A DNA stretch of 64,000 nucleotides, from assembly GCA_021811315.1 (NCBI GenBank), contig JAJZPF010000008.1, positions 30,294 to 94,293 of the forward strand. The letters run 5' to 3'. A program made the translations under genes and the position numbers. Under the pieces are notes generated by a model. The model saw only the letters and a program-made list of their open reading frames with translations, did not search any database and was not told the DNA's origin. This DNA comes from a bacterium (GTDB lineage: Bacteria > Elusimicrobiota > Elusimicrobia > Elusimicrobiales > UBA9959). Of the stretch, positions 25,141 through 33,818 are shown in pieces. Each line of letters opens with the position of its first letter. The stretch's first letter is position 1.

Positions 25141-26172
25141 TTAAATTCCCGTCCAATCCAAAATTATCTTCCCGGACTTCCCCGACGACATTATCTCAAA
25201 ACCCTCTTTAAAATCCTTAGCCGCGAAGCGGTGCGTGATCACCGGCTTGATGTCCAGGCCGCTCGTCAGCATCGCGCACATCTTGTACCAGGTCTCGAAC
25301 ATCTCCCGGCCATAGATACACTTCAGCGTCAGCGCTTTGAAAATGACGTTGCTCCACGGTATCGTAGTATCCGGCGGCAGTATCCCCAGCAGCCCTATCT
25401 TCGCGCCCATCTTGACCGAAGCTATCATATCGTTGAAAGCCTGCGGATTGCCGCTCATCTCAAGCCCCACGTCGAAGCCCTCCGTCATCCCGAGCTTCTT
25501 CATCACGTCGGGCAGCTTCTCCCTGCGCGAATCCACCACGACCTTCAGCCCCAGTTTGCGGGCCAGGTCCATGCGGTAATCGTTAACGTCCGTGATCACC
25601 GTGTGGCGCGCGCCCACGTGGTTGGCTATCGCGCCGGCCATGATCCCTATCGGGCCCGCGCCCGTGATCAGCACGTCCTCGCCTATCAGGTCGAAAGAGA
25701 GCGCCGTGTGCACCGCGTTGCCCAGCGGGTCCAGGATGGAAGCCTCGTCGTCGGAAACCCCCTCGGGGATCGAAAAAACGTTCTCGGCGGGAATAGCCAG
25801 GTATTCCGCGAAGCAGCCCGGGCGGTTAACGCCCACGCCCTTGGTATTGATGCAGAGATGGCGGTGCCCCGCCTTGCAGTTGCGGCAGTGCCCGCAGACC
25901 AAATGCCCCTCGCCCGAGACCCGCTCCCCGACGAAGTGCCCCTGCACGAACTTGCCGAGCTCGGCTATCTCGCCCACGAACTCGTGGCCCACGTGCATCG
26001 GCACCGGGATGGTCTTCCGCGCCCAGTCGTCCCACTGGTAAATATGGATGTCGGTGCCGCAGATAGCGGTCTTCTTTATTTTTATCAGGACGTCGTTATC
26101 CCCGATAACGGGCTTCGGCACGTCCTGCAGCCACAGGCCTTTCTCCGCTTTAGCTTTGACAAGAGCTTTCAT
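25141..26172 (-). CDS. tdh: L-threonine 3-dehydrogenase
   Basis: It oxidises L-threonine with NAD to 2-amino-3-ketobutyrate. The 343-residue zinc alcohol-dehydrogenase-type protein has catalytic-zinc residues in ICGTDIHIY and HVGHEFVGE, the structural-zinc cluster [18 protein letters not shown] motif [12 protein letters not shown] and family-specific [26 protein letters not shown] precedes the ATG. No kbl (ketobutyrate CoA ligase) is adjacent, so aminoacetone or a distant kbl must take the product. Confidence 0.94.
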   Translation of the reverse strand: MKALVKAKAEKGLWLQDVPKPVIGDNDVLIKIKKTAICGTDIHIYQWDDWARKTIPVPMHVGHEFVGEIAELGKFVQGHFVGERVSGEGHLVCGHCRNCKAGHRHLCINTKGVGVNRPGCFAEYLAIPAENVFSIPEGVSDDEASILDPLGNAVHTALSFDLIGEDVLITGAGPIGIMAGAIANHVGARHTVITDVNDYRMDLARKLGLKVVVDSRREKLPDVMKKLGMTEGFDVGLEMSGNPQAFNDMIASVKMGAKIGLLGILPPDTTIPWSNVIFKALTLKCIYGREMFETWYKMCAMLTSGLDIKPVITHRFAAKDFKEGFEIMSSGKSGKIILDWTGI

Positions 26173-26222
26173 GGTAGGTCCTCCAGAAATTCAGCGCGGC
26201 CGGCCCGCCCGCCGCTAAAAAG

Positions 26223-26228
26223 ATTATA
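26223..26228 (-). promoter_or_regulatory. Probable -10 box of tdh
   Basis: TTTTATATAATC on the minus strand contains TATAAT about 50 bases before the tdh start. The -35 region is weak. Confidence 0.45.
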
Positions 26229-26292
26229 TAAAACTAAAACGCCGGGAACCGGATTTTAAGCGACAGGGCTTTTACATGATCCAGGATATAAA

Positions 26293-26317
26293 GATAAAAA
26301 AGAGAGAGCCGCCTCTC
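26293..26317 (-). terminator. Intrinsic terminator of the TPR kinase gene
   Basis: The minus strand reads GAGAG-GCGG-CTCTC followed by TCTTTTTTATC, about 45 bases beyond the kinase stop codon. Confidence 0.7.
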
Positions 26318-26361
26318 CTCCTGCCGGTCGCCGGCAAAAAAATCAGCGGCTGCTTATCTTT

Positions 26362-28821
26362 TTACGCTATTTCGTTCAACGCCCGGCGGAAGTCGTCGGC
26401 GCTGTGGAAGCGCTCTTCGGGGATGGGCGAGAGGCAGCGGTCCACCAGCGCGTCCACCCCTTTAGGGAGGCCGGGCATCATATCGGAGAGCCGCTGAAAG
26501 GTTTTATGCGTCTTTTGATGATGGAAATCCGGCCCCGGGAAAGGCAGCACCCCGCTGAGGGCCTCGTAGAAGCACACGCCTAGAGAATAGATGTCGGATT
26601 CGACCGAGGAAACCCCGAGCTCCTGCTCCGGGGCCATATAAGCCGGCGAGCCCACCACTTCGCTCCTGGAAGCGCGGGCCAGGGACTCCTGGGCGCGCCT
26701 GGCCAGGCCGAAGTCCATCACCTTTATGGTCCCCTCCGCCGAAAGCATGATATTGGAAAGCTTCAGGTCCCTGTGCACCACGTTCTTGGAATGGGCGTAG
26801 GCCAGCGCCCCGGCGGTCTCGCCGAACATCGGCAGGGCCCTTTCGAAAGACAGGCGGGCTTCCTTGTTCAGCACCACGTCCAGGGTCTGCCCGTCCACGT
26901 GCTCGAACACGAGGTAGATATTCTCTTCCTCTTCGAAGATGGTATAGATCTCCACGATCCCGGGATGGTGCAGCAGGGCCACGGTGCGGGCCTCGTCGAG
27001 GAAGCGCTGCTTCTCGCGCTCGTTCACCTTTATCTCCTCGCTCATCTTCTTGATGGCCACTTTGCGGCCGAGGGACTGGTCCGTGGCCTCGTAGACCACG
27101 CCCATAGCGCCCTCGCCGAGCTTGCGCTCGATCTTGTACTTCCCGGTGGCCACGCCCTCGTAGAAGACGGACGGAGACAGCACGTCGGGATGCGTGATGC
27201 GGGCGGCGGAGACCTCCCCGTCGTTCCTGTTGGACATTATATGCATGAGGCCGGCCGCCACCAGCCCGCCGCCGGTGAGGGTGAAGAACATCAGTATCAG
27301 GAACCGCTTGACCGGCGCGCGGCCTTCGCCGGGCTGCGCCCCGCCGCCGGCGGAGGCGTCCCGGCGCGCCGCCAGGCCGCCGTTGAAGCCCGGCACGCGC
27401 GGCCCGTACTGCGCCACCGCGTCCTGGTAGCGGGTAGAGTAGGCGCCGCTCAGCGCCGCCGCCTGCTTGAAATCCTCGAGCATGCGCTTGTAGTCGCCCT
27501 GCTTCTCGTAGGACAGGGCCCGGTTGAACCAGGCGTCGGCGTAGCCGGGGCTGAGGCCGATGGCGCGGCTGGCGTCGGCCTCTGCGTCCCTGGCCTGGCC
27601 CTTGCGGTTCAGCGACCAGGCGCGCATGTTCAGGGCCTGCATATTGGAGGGGTCTTTCTCGATCACGTAGCCCGCGTCCCGCACGGCGTCGTCGTAGCGG
27701 CCGAGGAAATTATAGGCGTTGGCCCGCTCCAGGTAAGCCTCGTAATTGGCGGGGTCCTTCTCTATGGCCTGGCCGGCGTAGTGCACTGCGTTCTCATAGT
27801 CCCCGAGCCGGTTCTTCGCGACGGCCGTCTTAAGGTAGGCCTTGGACCTGGCAAAATCGGGGGCGGCCGGCTGCTCGCCCGCAAGAGCTTCCATCCCGCC
27901 GCCGGCCCCGCCCTTTACCGCGTCGGGGGCGTCGTCATAGGCGCCCATGGCGCGCTTTATCTCGTCCACCGAGGAGATCGACTTGAGCGTGGGCACCGCC
28001 TTGCGGCTTTCGAGCAGCGCGGCGAGCACCCGCGCTGATTCGTCCTGCGGGTCGATGCTCATGGCTTTTTTGATATCTTCTATGGCGCCCTTGCGGTCGT
28101 CGAGCGAGGCCCTGGCCAGCGCGCGCGCCTTATAGGCGTCCGGATCTTTTGAATCCAGCGCTATGGCGGTCGTGGCGGTCTTTTCGGCCATGGGGAAATT
28201 GCGGGCCTCGTTGTAATAGGAGGCCGCCGCGGTCTGCACGGAATGGTCCTCGGGATACTCCTGCACGGCCGAATTTACGGCCTGCTCCGCTTTCTTTTTG
28301 TCGCCGGAATCCGAAGCCATCTTGACGTCCACCAGGGCGTCCACCTGGTTGCGCTGAAAGCGCGCGAAGGAGGGGCCGCCGGGGAGATGACCGCCCGTGC
28401 CGTTGGGGTCCCAAGCCTGCACGGTGCGCAACTCGTAAGGGGCCAGGCCGACGGTAATGGCGTGGTACTCGGCCCTGCTTATGGTATTGTCCCGGGCGGC
28501 CTTGTGGAGCGAGAACATCATCTCCGCGATCTTGCCGGAATACTGCGTTCTGAACGCGGCGACTTCTTCTTTTGATTTCGGCTGTAAAACGCGCAGAAGC
28601 GCGGCGGCGGATTCCGTCGGTTTGTCCACCGTATTGAGCCGGAAAATATCCAGGTCGCTCTCCCCCTGGACCGGGACCTCCGCGGGACCGGGCACTACCG
28701 CGGGAATAAGCTCGGCGCCGGTGGAAACGCCGGCTCCGGGGTCCCCTTCGGCCGCCAGGGAAGAAGAAGGCGCGGCCGCCAGGAGGCTCAAGCAAAAAAA
28801 AGCAGAAAGTATCTTCCTCAT
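26362..28821 (-). CDS. Transmembrane Ser/Thr protein kinase with exported TPR domain
   Basis: This 819-residue protein begins with a signal peptide (LSAFFCLSLLAAAPSSSLA). TPR-type repeats follow (about 170-270 and 325-480; for example AVHYAGQAIEKDPANYEAYL and DADASRAIGLSPGYADAWFN). A transmembrane helix (LILMFFTLTGGGLVAAGL, about 505-525) leads to a C-terminal Hanks-type kinase (about 555-819). Kinase motifs are LGEGAMGVVY, VAIKKM, VVHRDLKLSN, DFGLA and MAPE. The order puts TPRs in the periplasm and the kinase in the cytoplasm, opposite to the common layout with the kinase first. It may sense envelope proteins or peptidoglycan state (inference). Confidence 0.9.
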   Translation of the reverse strand: MRKILSAFFCLSLLAAAPSSSLAAEGDPGAGVSTGAELIPAVVPGPAEVPVQGESDLDIFRLNTVDKPTESAAALLRVLQPKSKEEVAAFRTQYSGKIAEMMFSLHKAARDNTISRAEYHAITVGLAPYELRTVQAWDPNGTGGHLPGGPSFARFQRNQVDALVDVKMASDSGDKKKAEQAVNSAVQEYPEDHSVQTAAASYYNEARNFPMAEKTATTAIALDSKDPDAYKARALARASLDDRKGAIEDIKKAMSIDPQDESARVLAALLESRKAVPTLKSISSVDEIKRAMGAYDDAPDAVKGGAGGGMEALAGEQPAAPDFARSKAYLKTAVAKNRLGDYENAVHYAGQAIEKDPANYEAYLERANAYNFLGRYDDAVRDAGYVIEKDPSNMQALNMRAWSLNRKGQARDAEADASRAIGLSPGYADAWFNRALSYEKQGDYKRMLEDFKQAAALSGAYSTRYQDAVAQYGPRVPGFNGGLAARRDASAGGGAQPGEGRAPVKRFLILMFFTLTGGGLVAAGLMHIMSNRNDGEVSAARITHPDVLSPSVFYEGVATGKYKIERKLGEGAMGVVYEATDQSLGRKVAIKKMSEEIKVNEREKQRFLDEARTVALLHHPGIVEIYTIFEEEENIYLVFEHVDGQTLDVVLNKEARLSFERALPMFGETAGALAYAHSKNVVHRDLKLSNIMLSAEGTIKVMDFGLARRAQESLARASRSEVVGSPAYMAPEQELGVSSVESDIYSLGVCFYEALSGVLPFPGPDFHHQKTHKTFQRLSDMMPGLPKGVDALVDRCLSPIPEERFHSADDFRRALNEIA

Positions 28822-28870
28822 AATGCGCTGAACCCTGCTGTTGAAGGATACACTTATCTGTTACCTACAT

Positions 28871-28899
28871 AGGATAAGGGGCAACCATTGATTTGTCAA
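28871..28899 (-). promoter_or_regulatory. Sigma-70-type promoter of the TPR kinase
   Basis: The minus strand has TTGACA, 17 bases, TATCCT, about 50 bases before the ATG at 28821. Confidence 0.65.
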
Positions 28900-29034
28900 G
28901 GGCCATCGGGCCCGTAAATTCGGGATCAGTATCCGCCCTTCCGGCTGGGCCCTTTGTCCCAGGCCGGGCTGGGCCTTACCGCCCTTGTTGTTTTCCCGGG
29001 GCAGGCTAAACTATATACAGCCAACGGAGGAACG

Positions 29035-29859
29035 ATGAAAAACCTTAAATCAACTTTGACCCTCGCCGCGATACTTTCAACAGTCTCCCCCTTTCTTTCA
29101 GCGCAGGATAATAAAGATTATTTCACCGTGGCCAAAGAGGCCGTAACCCTCTCCTCCGTAGAACCCGGGAAGGACGCCGTCCCCCCGGAACCCGCCGGTT
29201 TTTCATCCCTTAAAGAAAACAAAGGCGCCGAGGGCGGCTTAGCCAATGCCGGGCTTGCCGCCTGGAGCGTGATCACCAGCGGGGCGCCCAGCGCCGCCTA
29301 CGCCTCCGCCTATGCCTCCGCCATCCCCGGCTTCTCCTTCAACTGGGGCAATATCACCGGCTGGAAAGGCCCGAAAGAAATGGTTTACGGCTACAAGGTC
29401 ACCAACCTTATGGGCGTGGACGTTATCGACGTAAAATACAAAATATCGTTTTTCTACGGCGGCACCGAGGATTACAGCGGGGATGGGGTCCGGCTGGACG
29501 ACTACGTTTCCCAGGCCACCGGCAACAGCGTGCCCAAGGACAACAAGGTGCATGGCCGCTACATAACCAATTTCACCGTGCAGCCGGTGAGCGTGAACGT
29601 TAAGTGGGGCTGGAAATTCGACCTGGCGGTCAGGATGTCCGACCCTATGAACATAGGGACCAAGCAGGCGCCCGTGGCCGCCCTGCAGGCCTCGCTCAAC
29701 TGGATCCGCTCGACCCCCTTCTCGACGAACGGCGGGACCCTGACCTACAATGTGGACGGCCTCGGGAACTTCAAGGACCTTACCCCGCAGGAGAAAGAGC
29801 TGACCGGCGAGATCCCCCCGGTCCAGCTCTCCGAAACCCCCGCCATCTCCTGGAACTAA
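29035..29859 (+). CDS. Exported protein of unknown function
   Basis: The ATG at 29035 is preceded by ACGGAGGAACG, and TAAACTATAT about 25 bases further up may be the -10. The 274-residue product has a signal peptide ending at FLSAQ. The mature part has a low-complexity Ala/Ser/Tyr stretch (APSAAYASAYASAIPG) and then beta-rich segments such as MVYGYKVTNLMGVDVIDVKY and VSVNVKWGWKFDLAVRM. No family is recognised. It stands alone between the divergent kinase gene and a bidirectional terminator. Confidence 0.7.
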   Translation: MKNLKSTLTLAAILSTVSPFLSAQDNKDYFTVAKEAVTLSSVEPGKDAVPPEPAGFSSLKENKGAEGGLANAGLAAWSVITSGAPSAAYASAYASAIPGFSFNWGNITGWKGPKEMVYGYKVTNLMGVDVIDVKYKISFFYGGTEDYSGDGVRLDDYVSQATGNSVPKDNKVHGRYITNFTVQPVSVNVKWGWKFDLAVRMSDPMNIGTKQAPVAALQASLNWIRSTPFSTNGGTLTYNVDGLGNFKDLTPQEKELTGEIPPVQLSETPAISWN

Positions 29860-29873
29860 AATTACGCAGCCAA

Positions 29874-29905
29874 TAAAAAACCCCGGCCTTCCCGGGGTTT
29901 TTTAT
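29874..29905. terminator. Bidirectional intrinsic terminator
   Basis: AAAAAACCCCGG-CCTTC-CCGGGGTTTTTTAT has a GC stem flanked by A and T runs. It can end both the exported-protein gene (plus) and the SEC-C/ptb operon (minus). Confidence 0.9.
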
Positions 29906-29938
29906 TTCTTGACTCTCGACTCCCGACCCCCGACTCCT

Positions 29939-30424
29939 CTATTTCCCCTGCCCGCAGCACTTCTTGTATTTTTTTCCCGAGCCGCAGGAGCAGGGATCGT
30001 TGCGGCCCACCTTGGGTTCTTCGCGGCGGACGGTCTCCACCTTCACCGCTTCCCCGCCCTGGAGCACCTCGGGATGCTTCTTCATCCACTTCTTTACTTC
30101 CTTGTCGTCGTTGATGTTCACCCCGTCGACGAGCATCTTGCGGTAGATGCCGATGATCAGGGCGCGCATCTGCGGGTCCTTGGCCTGCGCGAGGATCTGC
30201 GGCGACATCTTGTCCAGCTCGGCGGCCAGCTCGGCGTCGGTTTTCTCGGAGGGCGCTTTTTCCTTTACAGGGGCGGCCGGGGCTTTAGCCGCGGGAACCT
30301 TCTTATCCTCGGCCGGCGCCGCCGGCTTCTCCTGCGGGAGATGGTTATGCCTCTGGACCGGTATCACCGGGGCCTTCTCTTCTTCCTTTTTACCTACCAT
30401 CTTCTTTAAAAAATCCCAAGCCAT
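29939..30424 (-). CDS. SEC-C motif protein
   Basis: This 161-residue protein ends with the SEC-C zinc motif [20 protein letters not shown], as at the SecA C-terminus, where it binds zinc and SecB or ribosomes. The N-terminal half is a charged, Ala/Pro/Lys-rich linker; residues about 70-125 are helical ([20 protein letters not shown]). AAGGAGAAA precedes the ATG. It is the last gene of the butyrate-kinase operon; a role in that pathway is doubtful and co-transcription may be incidental. Confidence 0.85.
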   Translation of the reverse strand: MAWDFLKKMVGKKEEEKAPVIPVQRHNHLPQEKPAAPAEDKKVPAAKAPAAPVKEKAPSEKTDAELAAELDKMSPQILAQAKDPQMRALIIGIYRKMLVDGVNINDDKEVKKWMKKHPEVLQGGEAVKVETVRREEPKVGRNDPCSCGSGKKYKKCCGQGK

Positions 30425-30456
30425 AGTTTTTCTCCTTAAGTCGTTACTTTATTGAA

Positions 30457-31383
30457 TTATGCCGCTACTTTAGCCGCGTCTTTCAGAAAACAGGCGAGCG
30501 CGATGGAATGCAGCTTGGTCATCGGAGTGTCCGTCCGGGAGGGCAGGATCACCGCCATATTGGAGCCCGCGAGCAGCGTGGCGGACTTCATGCCGGCGCC
30601 GAAAAAAGACAGGCACTTGTAAACGGGGTTTCCGGAATTAAGGTCCGGGAACAGGGCGATGTCGGTCTCGCCGGGCACGAGGCCCTTTATGCCTTTCTCG
30701 GCGGCCAGTTCCTTCGAGAAGGCGATATAGATGTCGTAGGGGCCTTCCACCACGCAGTTCTTCAGGCCGCCGGCCTTGTTCAGCTTCACGAGCGCGTCGG
30801 CGTCCAGGGTGCTGGGGATGCCGGGGTTCACTTTTTCCACCGGGCAGATCACGGCCACCTTGGGCGTCTCCACGCCCAGCATGCGCATCATGTCCACGGC
30901 GTTGCGGGTGATCTTGGCCTTCTGGTCCAGCGTCGGGCTGATCATGATGGCCGCGTCGGTCACCGCGAAAAGCTTGTGGTAGTTGGCCAGCTCGAACAGC
31001 ACGAAGTGGCTGAGCACGGTGCCCTCGGCGACGGCGCCGACTTCCTTGCGCAGGATAGCCTTCATGTAGAACTTGGTGTCCACCAGGCCCTTCACCAGGA
31101 AATCCCCTTTGCCCGCCTTCACCAGGTCCACGGCCTTGTTGCACATCTCGGCGTGGTCGCTCAGGTCTATCTGCTCGAAAATGTCCAGCTTCAGCCCGAC
31201 TTTGGCGGCCATGGCCCTGACCTGGTCTTTCGGGCCGATCAAAATGCCGCCGGAAATTATCCCGTGGTCCACGCCCATCTTGCAGGCGGTGAGGACCTCG
31301 TCGTTATTGGCGCCGGGCACGACTATGCGGTTGGTCTTTCCCTTCACCATGCCTAAAAGCTCGTCGAAGTTCTTGAATTTCAT
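30457..31383 (-). CDS. ptb: Phosphate butyryltransferase (phosphate acyltransferase family)
   Basis: It exchanges CoA for phosphate on butyryl-CoA or a related short or branched acyl-CoA. I set the start at MKFKNFDELL (308 residues) because CTGGAGGAAAAC precedes it. Family landmarks include RIVVPGANNDEVLTACK, EGTVLSHFVLFELANYHKLF, ITRNAVDMMRMLGVETPKVA and DIALFPDLNSGNPVYKCL. Together with the butyrate kinase encoded upstream it yields ATP from an acyl-CoA. The exact acyl group cannot be read from sequence. Confidence 0.93.
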   Translation of the reverse strand: MKFKNFDELLGMVKGKTNRIVVPGANNDEVLTACKMGVDHGIISGGILIGPKDQVRAMAAKVGLKLDIFEQIDLSDHAEMCNKAVDLVKAGKGDFLVKGLVDTKFYMKAILRKEVGAVAEGTVLSHFVLFELANYHKLFAVTDAAIMISPTLDQKAKITRNAVDMMRMLGVETPKVAVICPVEKVNPGIPSTLDADALVKLNKAGGLKNCVVEGPYDIYIAFSKELAAEKGIKGLVPGETDIALFPDLNSGNPVYKCLSFFGAGMKSATLLAGSNMAVILPSRTDTPMTKLHSIALACFLKDAAKVAA

Positions 31384-31416
31384 GTTTTCCTCCAGCACTT
31401 GGAATTTGCAGATCTG

Positions 31417-32565
31417 TTATACGGAGGCCAGCCGCGGGTGGCGCGCAGCGTAGCTCTTCACCTTGACGGGGTGGTCCAGCGCTATTTCCGCCGACCTGCG
31501 CAGCGAAGTCATCTCGTCCCCTCCGGGATAGGACAGGACGGGGGCTATCCAGGAGGTGCGGCGCTTTATCTCCTGCACCACCACCTTGCCATAAGCCAGC
31601 CCGCCGGTGAGCACTATGGCGTCCACTTTGCCTTCCAGCACCGCCGCCAGCGCGCCTATCTCCTTGGAGATCTGGTAAGCCATGGCCAGGACCGCCTCTT
31701 TGGCCTGCTCGCGCGAGACATTGGCCGGGTCCAGGCCGGAGCCGGGGGTCTCCTCGCCGGTAAGGATGTATTTTTCCAGGGCCTTGCAGTCGGAGGTCCC
31801 GGTATAGGCCGCCAGGCCGCCGCGGCCCTTGACCTTCAGTTTTATATCCGATAGCGTATACTTCCCGCTGAAGCACATCTTGACGAGCCCCCCGGTGGGC
31901 ACGCCGCCGGAGCGCTGCGGGGTGAAGGGCCCGTCGCCGTCCAGCCCGTTATTCACGTCTATCACCCGGCCGCCGACGTGCGCCCCTACGGAAATTCCGC
32001 CGCCGCCGTGCATTATTATCAGGCGGCAGTCCTCGTAAGGCTTGCCTACCTGCCGCGCGGCGTGGCGGCCGACGCGCTTCTGGTTGAGGGCGTGGAAAAT
32101 AGAGATGCGCGGGTTTTCCGGCATGCCCGAGTAGCGCGCGATCGGGTCCAGCTCGTCCACCACCACCGGGTCGGCGATGAAAGCTTTAACGCCGTTCAGC
32201 GCGGCGATATCCCTGGCTATTATGCCGCCGAGATTGGAAGAGTGGTCGCCCAGGGCGCCTTCTTTCAGGTCCTCCAGCATGACGTCGTCGACTTCGTAAA
32301 CGCCGCCTTCGATGGGCTTCACCAGGCCGCCGCGGCCGATCACGGCCTGGATCTCTTTCACGTCCACGCCGTGTTCTTTGAGCGCCTCCAGCGCCATGCG
32401 CCTGCGCAGGTCGAACTGGGCGGTGATCTTCTGGCGTTCGTAAGGCTTAAGGTCCTCGGGACTGTAGCGGACGGTCTTGTGAAAGACCTCCGTGACGCCG
32501 CGGAAATAACTGACCTCGTCCGAGGTCGAGCCGGGGTTCAGCACCAGGATATTATAGTCCGCCAT
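31417..32565 (-). CDS. buk: Butyrate kinase (acetokinase family)
   Basis: The real start is the ATG at 32565, preceded by GAAGGAGGAAC; the track ORF extends far upstream by overlapping the DUF4185 gene. The 382-residue product begins NILVLNPGSTSDEVSYF (phosphate 1 motif) and has VIGRGGLVKPIEGGVYEV, LIIMHGGGGISVGAHVGGRVID and IVLTGGLAYGKVVVQEI, all typical of butyrate or branched-chain-fatty-acid kinase. It is slightly longer than the usual roughly 355 residues. It makes butyrate and ATP from butyryl phosphate. Confidence 0.94.
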   Translation of the reverse strand: MADYNILVLNPGSTSDEVSYFRGVTEVFHKTVRYSPEDLKPYERQKITAQFDLRRRMALEALKEHGVDVKEIQAVIGRGGLVKPIEGGVYEVDDVMLEDLKEGALGDHSSNLGGIIARDIAALNGVKAFIADPVVVDELDPIARYSGMPENPRISIFHALNQKRVGRHAARQVGKPYEDCRLIIMHGGGGISVGAHVGGRVIDVNNGLDGDGPFTPQRSGGVPTGGLVKMCFSGKYTLSDIKLKVKGRGGLAAYTGTSDCKALEKYILTGEETPGSGLDPANVSREQAKEAVLAMAYQISKEIGALAAVLEGKVDAIVLTGGLAYGKVVVQEIKRRTSWIAPVLSYPGGDEMTSLRRSAEIALDHPVKVKSYAARHPRLASV

Positions 32566-33688
32566 GAGTTCCTCCTTCGAAGCTGACTTCGTACAGGTAG
32601 GGCGCGTTCTTCTTCTCGAGCATGATGAAAATTTTTCCGCCGCCGCCGGAGGCGAAGCCGGGAAGCTCCTTGGCGCCGTAGCAGTATTCGTCCTTGCGGC
32701 AGGACAAAAGCGCCGAGGGAGCGCCCCACGGCCCCCACGGGTAAGCGGCCTGGCGCGCCATGACCCGGCCGCCCTCGGCCTCGTAATAAACCGCCAGATA
32801 GCTTTTAAGGCGGGCGTTATAGGAAACCGAGAATTCGTCGGGCATGCCTTCCAGCACGATGGAGGCCTCGGAGATATCGTCCGTCCAGGAAGCGGAGGCG
32901 GTTTCAAGGCTGTAGTAGGAATATTTTTCGCGCTGGGCCAGGTCCTGCGGCTTTACGCGGGCCAGCTCCGCGCCGTACTCCCCCGGAACCTGCATCGAGC
33001 GCCCGTAGACGTAAACCCAGCCGTCCTCGTCGGCCCAGACCGCCGAGCCGAAGGCCGGCTCGATGTCTTTCCACAGCGAGTAGCGCTCTCCCAGGCGCGC
33101 CTTGACGTACGGGCCCGCCGGGTTCTCCGCGACCGCCACGCCCTGGCCCACCCTGAAGTAATCGTAGGGTTCGGGCCCGTAATTGTTCATTATAGAGTAG
33201 AAAACGTGGCATTTGCCTCCGGCGCAGAGCCCCGAGCGCGGCCAGAATTTGCGCACCTGGCTGTACTCCTTGAGGTCGCCGGAAAGAAGCGGCAGCGGCC
33301 ACCTGTTCTCGTCGGAAACATAGGCCAGCGCTCCCGCCTGCGCGTAGGGGGAGGTGCTGGGAGAGAAAGCCGCCGCGCCGTCGATTATACCCCAGACCGC
33401 CGCCTGGCCGTCGGCCTTCAGCTCCCCGGCCCAGATATTATTGAGCAGCCAGAGCGTGCGGCCGTCCGGCAGCGGCACGGCGAAGTTCCCGCCCTGGGCC
33501 ACCACCGCCCCCGTGGACGGAGACTGGGCGAGCAGCGGGGTTCCGCTGGAGACGGAGAAGGAAGGAAAAGCGTTTTTCTGCTGGGCGGAGGACGGGAAGG
33601 CCAGGGCGAGGAATACGGAAATAGCCGCGAGACAGCGGATTGCAGGTCTTTCCCTTTTTAAGAGTTTCAGCGCCGCGGTCTTTAGCAT
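32552..33688 (-). CDS. Exported DUF4185-like beta-propeller protein
   Basis: I chose the ATG at 33688 (378 residues), which gives a signal peptide ending at FPSSAQQ. The mature domain has the blades seen in DUF4185/five-bladed propeller proteins related to glycoside hydrolases: DGRTLWLLNNIWAGE, GGKCHVFYSIMNNYGPEPYD, EPAFGSAVWADEDGWVYVYG and ARVKPQDLAQREKYSYYSL. A carbohydrate-binding or hydrolase role is possible. It is the first gene of the operon with buk and ptb and overlaps buk by 14 bases, an odd partner for a cytoplasmic pathway. Confidence 0.75.
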   Translation of the reverse strand: MLKTAALKLLKRERPAIRCLAAISVFLALAFPSSAQQKNAFPSFSVSSGTPLLAQSPSTGAVVAQGGNFAVPLPDGRTLWLLNNIWAGELKADGQAAVWGIIDGAAAFSPSTSPYAQAGALAYVSDENRWPLPLLSGDLKEYSQVRKFWPRSGLCAGGKCHVFYSIMNNYGPEPYDYFRVGQGVAVAENPAGPYVKARLGERYSLWKDIEPAFGSAVWADEDGWVYVYGRSMQVPGEYGAELARVKPQDLAQREKYSYYSLETASASWTDDISEASIVLEGMPDEFSVSYNARLKSYLAVYYEAEGGRVMARQAAYPWGPWGAPSALLSCRKDEYCYGAKELPGFASGGGGKIFIMLEKKNAPYLYEVSFEGGTHGGL

Positions 33689-33784
33689 TTTTAGGCCTCT
33701 TGATTTCCATTTATAATATAATAGAAACCGCGCCCCGTGCAACTTATCAGGGGCCGGCCCCGTTTTCTTGTAACATATTAGTCA

Positions 33785-33812
33785 TTGAATTTTAACCGGA
33801 GTCTGTTAGACT
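33785..33812 (+). promoter_or_regulatory. Extended -10 promoter, predicted leaderless start of the FN3-protein gene
   Basis: TTGAAT, 16 bases, TAGACT with TGT directly ahead (extended -10), then ATAGTT and ATG. The six-base gap would put the first transcribed base at the start codon; there is no ribosome site. Confidence 0.65.
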
Positions 33813-33818
33813 ATAGTT

